64,000 nucleotides of DNA. Origin: Limnanthes douglasii subsp. nivea (Eukaryota; Streptophyta; Magnoliopsida; Brassicales; Limnanthaceae). A program made the translations under genes and the position numbers. The notes beneath the pieces were generated by a model that saw nothing but the letters and a program-made list of their open reading frames with translations, was not told the DNA's origin and did no database searches. Positions 47,825-59,659 of this stretch are shown here, piece after piece. The stretch is from the NCBI GenBank assembly GCA_036936605.1, contig JAUPFV010000004.1, positions 121,632,852 through 121,696,851 on the forward strand, read 5' to 3'. Numbering within the stretch: the stretch's first letter is position 1; every line of letters begins with the position of its first letter.

Positions 47825-48988
47825 TTGCCTCCTGATAGAGTTAATCATATATCTAATTATAAAATTGACTCTAATAAGGCTGATGATATCATTTGGAAGC
47901 TTTCTACTATTAAGGATTTTGATTTAAATTCTACTTGGAATAGTATTAGGCATTGTAATCCTAAGTCTGGCCTTCTCTCTTGTATTTTGAATCATTCTAC
48001 CCCTAAGAAGTACTCTTTTTTGTGCTGGAAGCTCATTAAGGGCTATATCCCTCTTGATTCTATTCTTATTAGAAGGCGTGTCTACATGGTGTCTAAGTGT
48101 CAGTTTTGTCATAATTGTGAAGAGATGAACCACCTCTTCATCAATTGCTGCTTTTCCTGGCCTGTTTGGAACTATTTTAGCAGCTTATTCAGGATTAATG
48201 TTAGAAGGCATATGACTCTGGCTCATGTTTTGCATATATGGTTCAGTTTTTCTAAATCTAAGTGTCACATTACTCGCATCATTCCTCAGGTGGTTTGTTG
48301 GGTTATCTGGAGAAACAGAAACTTGTCAAAGTTTGGTGATTCTCCAGATAATGTTCAAAGGGCTATTGACAGAGTGGTCCATATTATTATAAGCCTGGAT
48401 TTATCTAATGTTATTTCTTATAAACATTGGGCTAATGTAGGCTTTTCTGGTATTTCTCTAGGGTCTTATTCTATTAATAATCGAAAGGTGCCGAGTTACC
48501 TGAGATGGATCGCCCCGAATCCAGGGAGGATGAAACTAAATATGAACGGCTCGTGCAATAGCTTTGGTGAGGCCATCACTGGAATTTTGTTTCGAAACTC
48601 AGAAGGTGATGTCCTTCTGGGTCGTGGTACTCTTCTGGGTAAAATTAACCCTCTTTTCGCTGAATTTAGTGCCTTAGTTGAAGGTTTGATTATCTGCAAA
48701 TAAAAGAAATGGGTTAACATTGATGTAGAATCTGATAATATGGTTCTCATTAACTTATTAGCTACTAGAAAAGAAGCCTGGTACCTGGTTGATTCCCTGA
48801 ATATCTGTAGATCGCTTATTCACTCAAGAATGACGATAAGGCATGTATCACGCATCCAGAACCAGTGTGCAGACTGGATTGCGAAATTGGTGTTGAGCTC
48901 TAAGAGGAATATTCAATTTGATACTCCCCCTGATGATCTTCGATCGATCGTTGTTCTGGAGAGTCTTGGGGTTGGGTACATCTCTTAG
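47825..48988 (+). pseudogene. zf-RVT region and RNase H of the plus-strand LINE
   Basis: SFLCWKLIKGYIPLDSIL then CQFCHNCEEMNHLFINCCFS is the zf-RVT zinc-binding segment (C-x2-C...H...C). The RNase H part begins KLNMNGSCNSFGEAITGILF, where the first catalytic Asp is Asn. It continues PLFAEFSALVEGL, a stop at 48701, VESDNMVLIN in the next segment and QCADWIAK near the end. The first-Asp change suggests the RNase H was already inactive or mutated after insertion. Confidence 0.85.
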
Positions 48989-49059
48989 CTTTCTTCAATT
49001 TTGGCTGATGTTGGTGCTGTTTTAAGTTAGGGTTTTTGGTGAAGCTGTTTTGAATCGAC

Positions 49060-49275
49060 TGATTCATCGGTGCACTCACCCGTTCTAACCTTTTCTCTGA
49101 AAGACTGTTGTGATAAGGTCCTGTAAGTGGCGTCGACCTTGAATCAAACGATCTTGGTTGAAGATTTGTCTGATTCTCTGGTGCTCACACTCAGTTCACT
49201 TACCATTTCAGCCCATAGAGAGAGGGTCCGGTAGGTGGCGTCGACCTTGAGTCAGGCGATCCTGTTTTGGCTTTG
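49060..49275. repeat. ~108-bp duplication in the 3' UTR of the plus-strand LINE
   Basis: AAGGTCCTGTAAGTGGCGTCGACCTTGA at 49114 and AGGGTCCGGTAGGTGGCGTCGACCTTGA at 49222 lie in two similar blocks, each preceded by a GATTC..C..GGTGC stretch. Confidence 0.7.
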
Positions 49276-49536
49276 GTTTCATTTTTGGGAGGTTTGGCTT
49301 GGAGAAGTTGAAGATGAGGAGTCGTGAGAGAGAAGCTGTGGAGGAGCTAGGGTTTGGCCTGAAGCTGTGTCGATTAGGGATGGATTGACTGCTGCAGTCA
49401 ATTTTGACCCTAATCGTTTGTTTAATTTTGGTCTTTTTCTTTAAAAGACCTTGAGTTTGTATAAACGTTTCGATTTGGTCCTTTTTAATATAGTATTTCT
49501 CTTTGCTTAAAAAAGTTTTTTTAAAACATTTTCAAT

Positions 49537-49959
49537 TTAAAAGTAGAAAATTAGTTTGATTTATAGATTATATTTTTGGAACTATCGCTTATATTAATGG
49601 TTATTATCGCTCAATAGTTAAAGCTTTATGTCAATTGAATTTTTATTGTGTTTTTTTTTCATCCATTCGAAAACCGAGTTTTTTGTAACATCTTTTTCAA
49701 AATCAACATTTCGAATCACTTTTCGTTTCATACAAATAACCAAACCCTATTTATTTATTTTCCAAAAACAATTAAGGTTTAACAAATTTCTATAAATTAA
49801 AATTTCACAAAAAAATTTAATTTTTTAAAAAAGAATTACAAATACAAAAGCAACATTTCACGGAGAAGAAACTCAAGAATTTTCTTTTTCAAAAGAGAAA
49901 AAAAAATACATACTATATTAGGTATTGTCTTTGGTATTTCTGTGTTTACTGTGTTTTCT
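49537..49959. other. AT-rich DNA, no gene seen
   Basis: This is intergenic sequence to the right of the LINE target duplication, with no domain or repeat recognised. Confidence 0.5.
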
Positions 49960-49984
49960 CATAATATATTGTTCTACTAAAAAA

Positions 49985-50450
49985 AAGGAGACATTATAAT
50001 ATATTGTCTTAGTTACATAATTAGTAAAGGCATTATAAATTATAGTATACTGGTCTATTATATTAGTTGTAGAAAAGATATTTTAGTTATATCATTAGTA
50101 AAGGTAGATATATTATAGTTTATTGTTCTACTGCATTAGTTGTAGAAAAAGTAGGAGAAATTTTGATATATTATTTTAGTTACACCATTAGTAAAGATAG
50201 ACAAATTTATAGTATATTGTTCTATTGCATTAGATATAGAAAATGCAGGAAAAGTAATAGTATATTGTCATCATTAGTAAAGGCAAAAATTTTATAGTAT
50301 ATTACTCTACTGCATTAATTGTAGAAAATACAGGAGAAGTATATAATATATTTTCTTAGTTACATCATTAGTAAAGGCATAATAAATTATAATATATTGA
50401 GAAATTATAATATATTGTTGTACTGTATTAGTTGTAGAAAATATATTGTT
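49985..50450. repeat. AT-rich tandem repeat, about five units of 74-94 bp
   Basis: ATTAGTAAAG(G) anchors fall near 50020, 50094, 50187, 50273 and 50367. Each unit also holds ATAGTATATTGTTCTACTGCATTAGTTGTAGAAAA. The array ends exactly where recognisable LINE sequence of the minus strand begins (about 50450). Confidence 0.8.
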
Positions 50451-52067
50451 CTAAATGCTCTCCTAATCAGAAATAGAACCCCATAAATAATGGAATCACT
50501 TAAATCATGAGTGTTATCCTGAATGATAGAATGACCCAGATATTCAGAGTAAAACTTAACATTTTTACTACTCAAATCATCAAGCGAGAACATAACACTA
50601 CTAGCAAAAAATTTAAGTCATGATTTCTTGAGGGATCTAACTTTAAGCGCAACATGCAAATTTTTAGCTTTTTTATCCCCATCTTCCAACAACATCATCC
50701 GTGATTTATATCTATAAAAGGGGTTTCTCCCACCTAAGAAGAGTTGTATGCAAGTTAACACAAGAATGCTGAAACCCAACTTCCATACCATCCCATACAT
50801 CCTCACGTTCCTCTATAGTTTTGATTTTAAATGTAACTTCTTCTAGCTATTTGAAAACATTCCCAAAAATATTAAAAAAATTTGTAGAGCCTTATGAGTT
50901 TGATCTTCAAATAAAACATAGAGGACCTAAAACAAGGTTGTTCCCATGAATGTTTAACCGTACACATAAATGATTTATGCTCAAGCCATATGGACATAAA
51001 TATGAACTGAGAATACTTTTTTTTAATAATATGAGCAAATTGAATCAATAAAAGAGTATAGTCAAATTATTTTCTAGATAAAGGAGAGACATGGATGTTA
51101 AACATATTAGAAATCAAAATATGAAACAAAAACATTCTACCCAATTTACAATAAGTTTGAGTCTCTCTAAACGATTATTACACGCAAGTAAAACCAGCAT
51201 CAAACAAGCCAACTTGTACCATAAATTCAACAAAATCATCAACATCACATATAGAAATCTCACACTTAACTTTTTTTTCTCCTATACTTTAGAAATAACA
51301 TTAAAATCTTCCTCAACCAACCAAGGCAACACCGAACTCCCACCTATATGAAAAAGATTATGCCACAGATGTTTCATCAAATCTTTATCACATTTGGTGT
51401 AAACAAAACTAGCCAATAACGAATTTCATGCCGCCTTTATTAAACATGTAATTTATTGCCAAGAAATATCATATCGTGAAACATTGATGGAACTATCTCA
51501 TAAAAACTCTATGTAAGAATTAACATCTCCACCATCTAAATACTATAAAACTTAAGCCATGTAGCAGCAATAAAATATAATATGACTTATCTTTATGTTT
51601 TAGAATTACAATCTGACTTATTTGTTTAATACGTTTGATCCTCATTGCATTAAAAAATAACCAAACTAATAATTAAGACTTGAAGATGAACTATTTGGCC
51701 AACTTGGGAATGAGATATTGAATCAAACCATGACGTGATAAATTGATATTCTAAAATGTTTAAATAATTATTCATACTATTGAGTTTCCATTCATAGTCT
51801 ATATTTCATCTTTGAATATTACTTTAATAATGTAACGTATAATCAGTTGCAGTAGTGATACCATGACAATAAGGAACAATAACCTTAGTATCTATCTCTT
51901 TATTCGTACTATAACTATCAAGTTGGATATTTTTATATTATCGTTACATAGTTTATTCTAGATAGACACAGAAGGTGTACATTTTTTGGATAAATTATAC
52001 AATTTTAAGTGTCTTTCCTCTCCATAATACACAAAGCTTCCATTGATAGCAAAATAATCATCATAAT
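50430..52067 (-). pseudogene. LINE fragment (endonuclease and linker), left of element B
   Basis: On the minus strand ASFVYTKCDKDLMKHLWHNL and PWLVEEDFNVI (about 51420-51310) match the central LINE endonuclease, with GDFN changed to EDFN. FYRYKSRMMLLEDGDKKAKN (about 50735) matches the W/L-x-EGDKNTKFFH linker before RT, and SLDDLSSKNVKFYSEYLGHS follows. RT itself is absent: the sequence runs into the tandem repeat at 50450. The part from 51500 to 52067 is poorly preserved. The other half of this LINE is at 62175-63400. Confidence 0.65.
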
Positions 52068-52434
52068 TGGTTTGGTTTATTTTGGGCCGGGGGTAATTTG
52101 GTAAAGTGTTTTGGTAAGTTTTAGGTATTTTGTGTTTAATGTGAGGAGTAGTGAGATAATTAAGCAGTCTGCTTGTATTAAATGTTGATCACCCTCATTA
52201 ATGAGAGTGGTTGAGGTATTTATACTTTCAATTAGTAACCCATGGGCTTACCGGGTCAAGTTGAGAAACCGGGTCGAGTTTAATGACCCACTTGTTTTTA
52301 AGTAGATTTGCAAATATCTAAGTCAAAAGGTGTTCATATTTGTCATGTTCGGATTTTATAATGGAGTGATATTGTCCGAATTACTCCTGTCCGGATTAGC
52401 TGGTATGATGTGTCTGTAATATCTGAACTCATCA
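52068..52434 (-). repeat. 3' LTR of element B
   Basis: It aligns without gaps to 61803-62169. I see no convincing polypurine tract just inside it on the element strand (the sequence reads TTAGAAAAATGTGCTAC). Confidence 0.95.
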
Positions 52435-52798
52435 GTAGCACATTTTTCTAAGCCTTGCAAAACATATTTGGAAGGGTTAAAAAATTTACCAAGTCAAAGT
52501 CACCATCAATTTAATGATCCGTTTATGTTGTCCGATCTAGGAAGTTTATTTTCAATACCAACCCAGTTCAAATTTTGTCAGGACTGATTTTTTTCCCAGA
52601 ATTCTTAGAGTTTCTTCTTTGATCGTCAGACATGTATCAATATTTGGTTCGACCTACCAGCCGTTATTTTTCCTAGACCGGCGCACCCACTAAGCCTAGA
52701 AAGTTACATAGACTTTGATTTTTCACACGTTTGTGCAACCCTTAATCATTGCAAAAACCCCTTTCAACTTCTCCTTGGTAACTGTTGATTTTTACTGT

Positions 52799-52808
52799 TA
52801 TATATATA
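52799..52808 (+). promoter_or_regulatory. TATA-like run upstream of the antisense ORF of element B
   Basis: TATATATATACC lies about 110 bases upstream of the first coding-like plus-strand stretch (FTARNDLVKGGWLNFSELER, from about 52900). It is a plausible TATA box for antisense transcription, unproven. Confidence 0.4.
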
Positions 52809-52895
52809 CCTTTTTACTATTCTATTGTCTTCCATACTCAAAGCTTTCCTAGAGAGAAATTCATCTTTACCTTCAAACTATTCTTGAGAGATTTT

Positions 52896-55747
52896 ATGTT
52901 CACAGCCAGAAACGATTTAGTTAAAGGTGGTTGGTTGAATTTTTCAGAGTTAGAGAGAGCAAAAAAGGTAGAAAGAGAGAATCGCATCGCTGCCGGCCTC
53001 TCAGTTTCTCCAGGTGAGAAAATCAGTCAGCCAACTTAGGACGCCGATCAAGGGTTATCCTCTTCCAAAAACCCTAGACCCAAACAACTTTCATTCAAAC
53101 CAAACCTTTCATCCCTCCCTTCTGGTTCTTCTGTTCAAGAGTCTTAACCTTCTGTGTCTAAGGAAAAAGTCGTTTCAAGTATCAGAAGACCCTCTCCATT
53201 TATAGCTACGGGTTGTGACACATAAACGTCTACGGAGAAGATAACCCCTCATCGGACGACTCGCCAAACCAAAACCCAGCAGCTCTGAGGGCCAAGCCCT
53301 CCGGATAACAACCTTTACCGGACACTAGGATTTTAGAGGCAACAAGTGCTCAACCACCTGAACAGCTTTCAACACAAGAAACTGAACTACCTTCTTTTAA
53401 GGCAAATGACAAACCTTCCACAGTGATGGAAGAGATTATGGAAAACAGCATCGAGGAAGCCCCCTTCGAGACCAAGGCATCAGGTCAAACGAGAGTTGCT
53501 GTTTCTGATAAGAAAGGCAAGAGTAAGGTAAAAGTCTGTATGAATCATCCGGACTCTCTTCCGGAGTGCTTAAAGGGTAAGGTATGCCTGTGTTTCAAAC
53601 ACATCAGCGTCAAATACTTGTTGGCCTTGCAAAACATCAACTACATGTACACCCATACTGCTGAGTTGGGCCGAATCCGAACCAAATGAGGGATTCTAGA
53701 GTCTGTAAAGGTAAAGAATCCTATTACTCCGAAGACCCCTATAAATTGCAAACTAAATGAGGTGGTAGTGTTTACCGAAGTGCTAAACTGGGAACTCTGG
53801 TTCCATTTAGGCCCTGCGATTGTTAAATATTTTCATTTGATCAAGCTCTGCCCCAGCCAGTTAATCCCCAATGCCTGGTACTCACTCATTGTCTGTATCA
53901 TGGCATCCATATTGTCAAATATCCCTCTTTTGATGGAGCAGTTTGCTGTTGTAGCAAGCTTGTGTAAAAACCATCAGATTTCATTCTACCATCACAACAC
54001 GGGGAATGACTTTAAGATTGTGGACGACCTGTTGGAGTCCAAAAAGAATTAGAGGACACAGTTCCTATTTGTTAGTGGAACGTGGGAAAATAAAAGGAAG
54101 ATTAAGGCCAACACCAACCCTAGCTTGCTGACTAGTAAGTGGAAAAGCACAGGTAACTTTCTTTCTTTTCCTTGTCCTACACATTTTTCTTCTTACACTA
54201 TAAGCTTCCTTATTCTGACTAGTTTATTACTTCTCTCTAGTTTTACCGAAGGATTTCACCGACCACTTGGAGGAAGGGCAGAAGACCCGTGCAATGCTTA
54301 ATTCATGGGCTTTGGGTCGCTGGAGGAATGCCTTCCATAATTGCTTCACATCGGGAAATTTTGTGAGGTCTCACCTGTGGAACACCACAAGTCGGAGAGA
54401 CTTTTCATGAGAAGAGCTATCCATCCTTCCTCCTCTTGATGCGATTCTCAGAAGGACAGAAGCCAAATACGCTAAGTTGTTCTCACCTTCCAGGGCTAAG
54501 GCTCTCAGCAAGATGAAGAACAAAAAGAAGAAGGCTACAACAGAGTTGGTTAAAACAACTACATAAGGGACTGGTTCGGGGAATCAAGGGGGATTGATGC
54601 AACTCTACTCAAAGCAATAGAAGTTAAAACAGTGAGGGAGGCTGGAGGGCCAAAGAACCCACCAAAGCCTCCTCAAAAGGACATAAAGCGTAGGGCCAAC
54701 AGTGATGAGAAAGCTGCTAAGAAGAAGAAGGTCACCCTGGGGGAAGAAATAATTCTTTGTCCTTCACAAATTCAACCATTAACAGCCCCTAATGACCCTA
54801 CTTTGCAAGAGGAGATCCCAACAGACCTTCAATCTGGAGAGATTTCTAGCGGAGGGAACAATAAAGTAAACATCAGTGCCCTTCAAGATATTGGTTTGTA
54901 CTTTAATAATTTTGAGAAGGATGATTTTGCAGGTCCTTATCGGCCTTCCAGTTCCTTCAACATGGTGACCTATAATGGAAAATCATTCTCCGTATCCGAA
55001 GAGAAAGATTTTTTAAGTCACGCCCTCCTCGGTTATATCCGGCCAGTATTTGATCTGGAGAAATAGGTGAAAAGTTAGACCAACTTTATCAACTCCCTTA
55101 CTTCTGACAAACAATCTCTGTCAAGTAGTCTTCTAAGCGCTCAACAGAGTATAGAGGAACTGAAGAAGGAGAATGAGGTTTTGAAGAAGGAGAAGGAGGA
55201 TTTGGAAACTAAGCTAGCCACATCGGAGGCAGCCAAAACTGAGCTCCAAACTAAGTACTTTGACTTAGAAACTTCTTCTTCACAAAGCCTCACAACGTTG
55301 AAGGAGCAGTTGAAGACTAAAGATGGTTCCATTCATATGCTGACCAGTGAAAATACTAAGTTAGAAGACATTATTTCGGAGATGACCAAGGAAAATGAGG
55401 TCCTGAAGAATCAGTAAGAGCAGGCTATCAAGGCAGGTATTGAGGAGTATGCCAATAGAGTAATAGACTCCTTAGAAAAATGAGACGACGGGGTTAATTC
55501 TGACATGGTGCTATTGTTCCATGAGACCTTTCCTAAGAGGACCCTTGGTCCCTTATGGAAATACGTGGATTACGAAGACCTCCCATTTCATACTATGGCA
55601 GATGATGATAAGCACAAATACTCCAGTGGAATAGATTCCACAACTGATGATGAAGAAGGAACATGTGCGAGTTCGAATGTCGATCTCAAAAGCCTTAAAA
55701 AAGGTGATGGTGGTGGTGAAGGAACGTCCGAAGAGAACAAGCCCTAA
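52896..55747 (+). pseudogene. Antisense extra ORF of element B (aORF), intron-containing, broken
   Basis: This runs opposite to gag-pol. The N-terminal part (52900-53690) holds GGWLNFSELERAKK and KKGKSKVKVC. The central domain (53690-54150) has VVVFTEVLNWELWFHLGPAI, LCPSQLIPNAWYSL and, after a stop at 54050, FVSGTWENKRK; it matches the 'putative gypsy type transposon' aORF family. An intron fits at 54152-54240 (CACAG/GTAACT to CTCTCTAG), after which LPKDFTDHLEEGQKTRAMLN follows. An NLS-like segment (IKRRANSDEKAAKKKK) starts the frame 54632-55066. A strong coiled coil spans about 55090-55420 (EELKKENEVLKKEKEDLETK). A Lys/Glu/Gly-rich tail ends at 55747. Stops near 53038, 53690, 54050, 55065 and 55415 make it non-functional. 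The domain plan equals that of element A; the role is unknown. Confidence 0.78.
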
Positions 55748-55777
55748 GGTTTTACCATGTATAATTTTTTGTCTTTA

Positions 55778-55923
55778 TGAACAATCAAAGTCCTTGAATG
55801 GCCAAGGCATATTTTGTATTACTATTTAGTTGAAGTCCGAATAAGTCTTTTGAACACCCAAGGTCCTTGGATGGCCAAGGCATGTTTTGTATTACTGTTT
55901 GGTTGAAGTCCGAACGAGTTTAA
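55778..55923. repeat. 73-bp tandem duplication in the UTR of element B
   Basis: Units at 55778-55850 and 55851-55923 share TCCTTGxATGGCCAAGGCAT, TTTTGTATTACT and GTTGAAGTCCGAA. They lie between the antisense ORF and integrase, as in A and C, but the unit is unrelated in sequence. Confidence 0.85.
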
Positions 55924-56299
55924 TTTATCAAACTTTCTTTTTGTTTAATACCTTTCCTTAAAACAATTCATGGCTAATGTTTAAGTAGCCCCTATAATTT
56001 CAGAAGTATTGAAGTGAGAGTGTTTAATATCTCCGATGACATGTATTTAATAGTCATCACCAACCATCAAGTCTATCTGATCCACTAAAGACCCGAGGTA
56101 TTGAACAAGTGATTTATACTTGGATTTAATTGTAGTAAAATCACTCCAAATATTTTAAGAAGGCATTATATATTATAAAAGACCGGACACCTCGTTAAAA
56201 CCTCCCCGCGCCACTAGGGTAGGAAAGAGTATGCCCCATAATATTTACATTGGTATTTAATAAGTAAATATTTACACAAAAACTTTCCATGGGTGCTTC

Positions 56300-57350
56300 A
56301 AAAACTCTCCCTTCTTTGTCTTGAAGTCTATATGTCCTAGGTTTGAGCTTTTCACAGACCTCATAGGGGCCTTCCTAGTTCAAAGGAAAATCTGCTCCTC
56401 ATCAAACCTTGGTAGTAAGATGTTCTTAAGTGAGCTTTAACCTTTATTTCTTCTATCAAGTCCAATTGATTCCTAATTGGTATCTCATTAGCTTGTTCGG
56501 AATAATTGTGACTCTATATAATGGTAAGGTAGCTTCTATGGGGGTAATTGCATCCATCCCATATACCGAGGCAAAATGAGACTCTTGTGTAGTAGCCCGA
56601 TGAGTAGTTTGGTAGGCCTACAGTACTTCTTGTAAATAGCTTGGCCAATTCCCCGTAGCACCTTCTAAATTCTTCTTTAATCAAGACATAATGGTCCTGT
56701 TGGCAACTTCAAACTGGTCGTTTGCTTGTGGATGGAAGGATAATAAAACAATGTTGAATACTTCTTGAAGCACAAAAATTCTCCATATCTTTGTTATCAA
56801 ACTGTGGCCCGTTGTCTGTAGTAATCTTTTGAGAGACCCCAAATCTGCATCATATGTTGGATAAGATAAACTTAATGATAGCCTTTGATGTGGTCCCTGC
56901 CAAGGGAGCTGCTTCTATCCATTTTGAGAAGTAATCAATAGCAACTATAATTGTTTTGCACCCTCCGGACACCATAGGTAGAGGTCCCACTGAGTCCATT
57001 CCTCATCTGGCAAAATGTAATGGCTCAGAAATAGACTTCATAGGTACTGCTGGCACATGAATTTCATTGCTATACCTTTGACATGGATCACATTTCTTTA
57101 CCATTTCTTTAGCATTTGCCATTATGGATGGCCAATTATCGGGTTAGCGCTTTGTACCCACAATGTGCTGAGCCTTCCTTATCGTGTAGTTCGGACAAAA
57201 CGACTTGAGATTCTTCAGCCCCAAACAATGTAGTAGAGGTCTACTGAAAGATATTTTATATAAAACTCCCTTTATCATAAAAAAACCCATGTGCCTTGTG
57301 TTTAATCTTCCTTGCCATAGCTTTGTCTGAAGGCACAACCCCATCAGAAA
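56300..57350 (-). pseudogene. Integrase of element B, decayed
   Basis: Minus-strand frames give GFFMIKGVLYKISFSRPLL, KKCDPCQRYSNEIHVPAVP, IIVAIDYFSKWIEAAPLAG and KITTDNGPQF, covering the zinc-binding Cys pair and the first two acidic residues of the catalytic core. IEEIKVKAHLRTSYYQGLMR marks the region before the C-terminal domain, which is broken. Stops occur between the blocks. Confidence 0.83.
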
Positions 57351-57439
57351 TATATCGACGAAGGGTATATCTCCAGTCTTTAGGCTGAATCACATGTATG
57401 CTCATACTTTCCCCATCTTCTTTGTTTAAACTTGGCTGT

Positions 57440-57950
57440 ATGGATGAGAATTATTTTATGTGAATCCAAGGGAAGGACTCAGAATATGCTATCGTTGCTA
57501 AAGAGTCTGCCAATGTATTCTCCGATCTGGGAATATGCTCAATAACAAACACTTTTGAAGTCTGTCGCCACTTCTTTCAAGACGAGTAAGTACTTGATCA
57601 GTTGCTCCTTCTTGGCCTCAGACTGAACTTGAGCGTGATGGATGAGCAGTTGAGAGTCACTCATCAACCTAACTCTCTTAGCCTCACACAGGAAAGCCAA
57701 TTTAAAACCAGTTATATATGCTTCATATTCAGATTCATTGTTAGAGGCCCTGAACCCAAAGCATATAGCTTTGTACATCTTATCACCATACAGAGAGGTT
57801 AGGAAAATTCCAGCTCCACAATTCATTGTGCTTGAACCACCATCAGTTCAGACCACCCACTCTTTCTTGGTTTTATCTCCTGAAGTTTGTTTGGAGTTTC
57901 TATCCGTATGGAATTCTACCAGGAAATCAGCCACTAATTGAGCTTTGGTA
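57440..57950 (-). pseudogene. Second RNase H (aRNH) of element B
   Basis: The open frame 57826-57539 reads MNCGAGIFLTS, GFRASNNESEYEAYITGFKL and VRLMSDSQLLIHHAQVQSEA, with the Glu and middle Asp of the aRNH active site in place. The preceding Asp-containing strand lies across a break near 57840. Confidence 0.78.
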
Positions 57951-58080
57951 GTTGTTTGGTGGGCAAAATCGATATCTTATCGCCCAATTCTACCGACTAC
58001 TTGGTTATCATGCTTGATATATCGGCCTTCTAAAGAACATTCTTTAGTGGGAAAGATGTCCGGACAACAATGGAATGGGA

Positions 58081-59050
58081 TTAAAAATACGGCCCCATCT
58101 TTCTTGTTGCAATCACCAAGGCTAGTGCCAACTTTTCAAGCTTTAAATACCTCTTCTCAGCATCTATTAAACTTTCGCTAATGTAGTATACCGGACGAGG
58201 GTAATTGTCCACTTCTCTTAACAGTACTACACTTATAGCACATTCTGACACAACCAAGTATACACAGAGTGTTTCTCCTTGAACAGGTTTGAAAAGAGTC
58301 TTTGGTGAGGATAAGTGTTTCTTTATCTCAACAAAAGCCTGGTTACATTGTGGAGACCAATTAAAGTCTTTAGCATTCTTCAAGGTTTGGAAAAACAGAG
58401 CACACTTATCCAAAGACCTTGAAATGAACCGGTTCAAGGCAGCCAACCTTCCGGCGAGGCTTTGGACTTCTTTAACATTCCGAGGAGGATCCATTTCCAA
58501 TAGGGAATTAAGTTGATCCAGATCGGGTTGGATACCTTTCTCACTTATCACATAACCCAGAAACTTTCCAGATCGGATCCCAAACACATATTTTTCTGGA
58601 TTTAATTTCAAATTCACAACTGCTAAATTAGTACATATTTTTTGAAGATCAGTTATGTGAAAATCCTCCTCCAAGCTTTTAACCATCATGTCATCTATGT
58701 ATACTTCCATATTTTTTCCAATCTGATCAGCAAATTCTTTATTCACCAACCTCTGATAAGTAGCCCCAACATTCTTTAACCCAAAGGGCATTACCTTGTA
58801 GCAATGAAGACCTCTATCTGTTATAAAAGTAGTGTGATCTTGATCCTTCAGATCCACCTGGTTGTACCCAGAGAAATCATCCATGAAGGAAAGCAACTTG
58901 TTTCCAGATGTAGAGTATACCAACTGATCTATCCAGGGGACTGAATAGAGATCTCTTTGGCAAGATCTGTTAAGGTCAGTGAAATCAATGCACATACGCT
59001 ATTTCCCGTTCTTCTTCTTGACTAACACCGGATTGGCAGTCCATAAAGGA
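58081..59050 (-). pseudogene. Reverse transcriptase and first RNase H of element B
   Basis: 304 codons are open from 58995. The domains are MCIDFTDLNRSC, PWIDQLVYSTSGNKLLSFMD then DFSGYNQV, CYKVMPFGLKNVGATYQRLV, the catalytic MEVYIDDMMVKS, LKLNPEKYVFGIRSGKFLGY, then RNase H with LCVYLVVSECAISVVLLRE and YYISESLIDAEKRYLKLEKL. The upstream KKKNGK.R segment is separated by a stop. In RNase H the position usually held by the first catalytic Asp (YL.VS) shows no Asp, as in other Tat first RNase H domains. RT motifs look intact. Confidence 0.93.
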
Positions 59051-59659
59051 TATTGGGATTCCTTTATGTGTCCCATCTTGGTAAGACGATCAACCTCTCG
59101 AACTATTACATCTGTTTTTCCTTAGAAAAAGCTCTTATTTTCTGTACAACAGGTGCAACATCACTTTGGATGGACAACTTGTGTGAGATAACACTTGCAT
59201 GTACTCCGGTTACATCACTATTGCACTAAGCGAAGACATGCTGATTGTTTGGCGAAAATACAACAATTTATTTTTTAATTCTGGTGCCATCTTGGAACCA
59301 ATCTTTATATTTTTACCTTCCGCAAGGGAGTGGGTTTCAATTTCTTCAAATAGTATTATAACATTACGAGCCTCTCTGGGGTCATCAATATCATTCTCTC
59401 CCTTAGAAGGCTCCAGTAACTGCTAATCTGCATTAACCCGAACTACCCCCAAAGTTTTAGGAGCAAGAGCAGTTGCACATCACTCCCTGGCTATCTTCTG
59501 ACTACTTCGGACAATACCTACTTGTCCTTGAACTGCATACTTTAAACACTAATGGACTATTGAGGCCATAACATGCATTCTGGAAAGCCAAGACCTCCCA
59601 AAAATTGCATTGTAGGATGTGGGGAAATCTACCACAACGAATAGTACCCTCAGCATCTT

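Larger units (their letters stand above)
45910..49518 (+). mobile_element. L1-type LINE, 5'-truncated and internally deleted
   Basis: An 18-base direct repeat with one mismatch, TTTTAAAACATTTTTAAT (45892-45909) and TTTTAAAACATTTTCAAT (49519-49536), brackets about 3.6 kb. The right end has only a short A-rich tail. It encodes an endonuclease stub, RT, a zf-RVT zinc region and a C-terminal RNase H, the plan of plant L1 elements. ORF1 and most of the endonuclease are missing. Stops and a frameshift inactivate it. Confidence 0.85.

Noticed and set aside
55181..55417. Coiled-coil protein as a host gene
   Set aside because: It lies inside element B between the LTRs and continues the antisense ORF.
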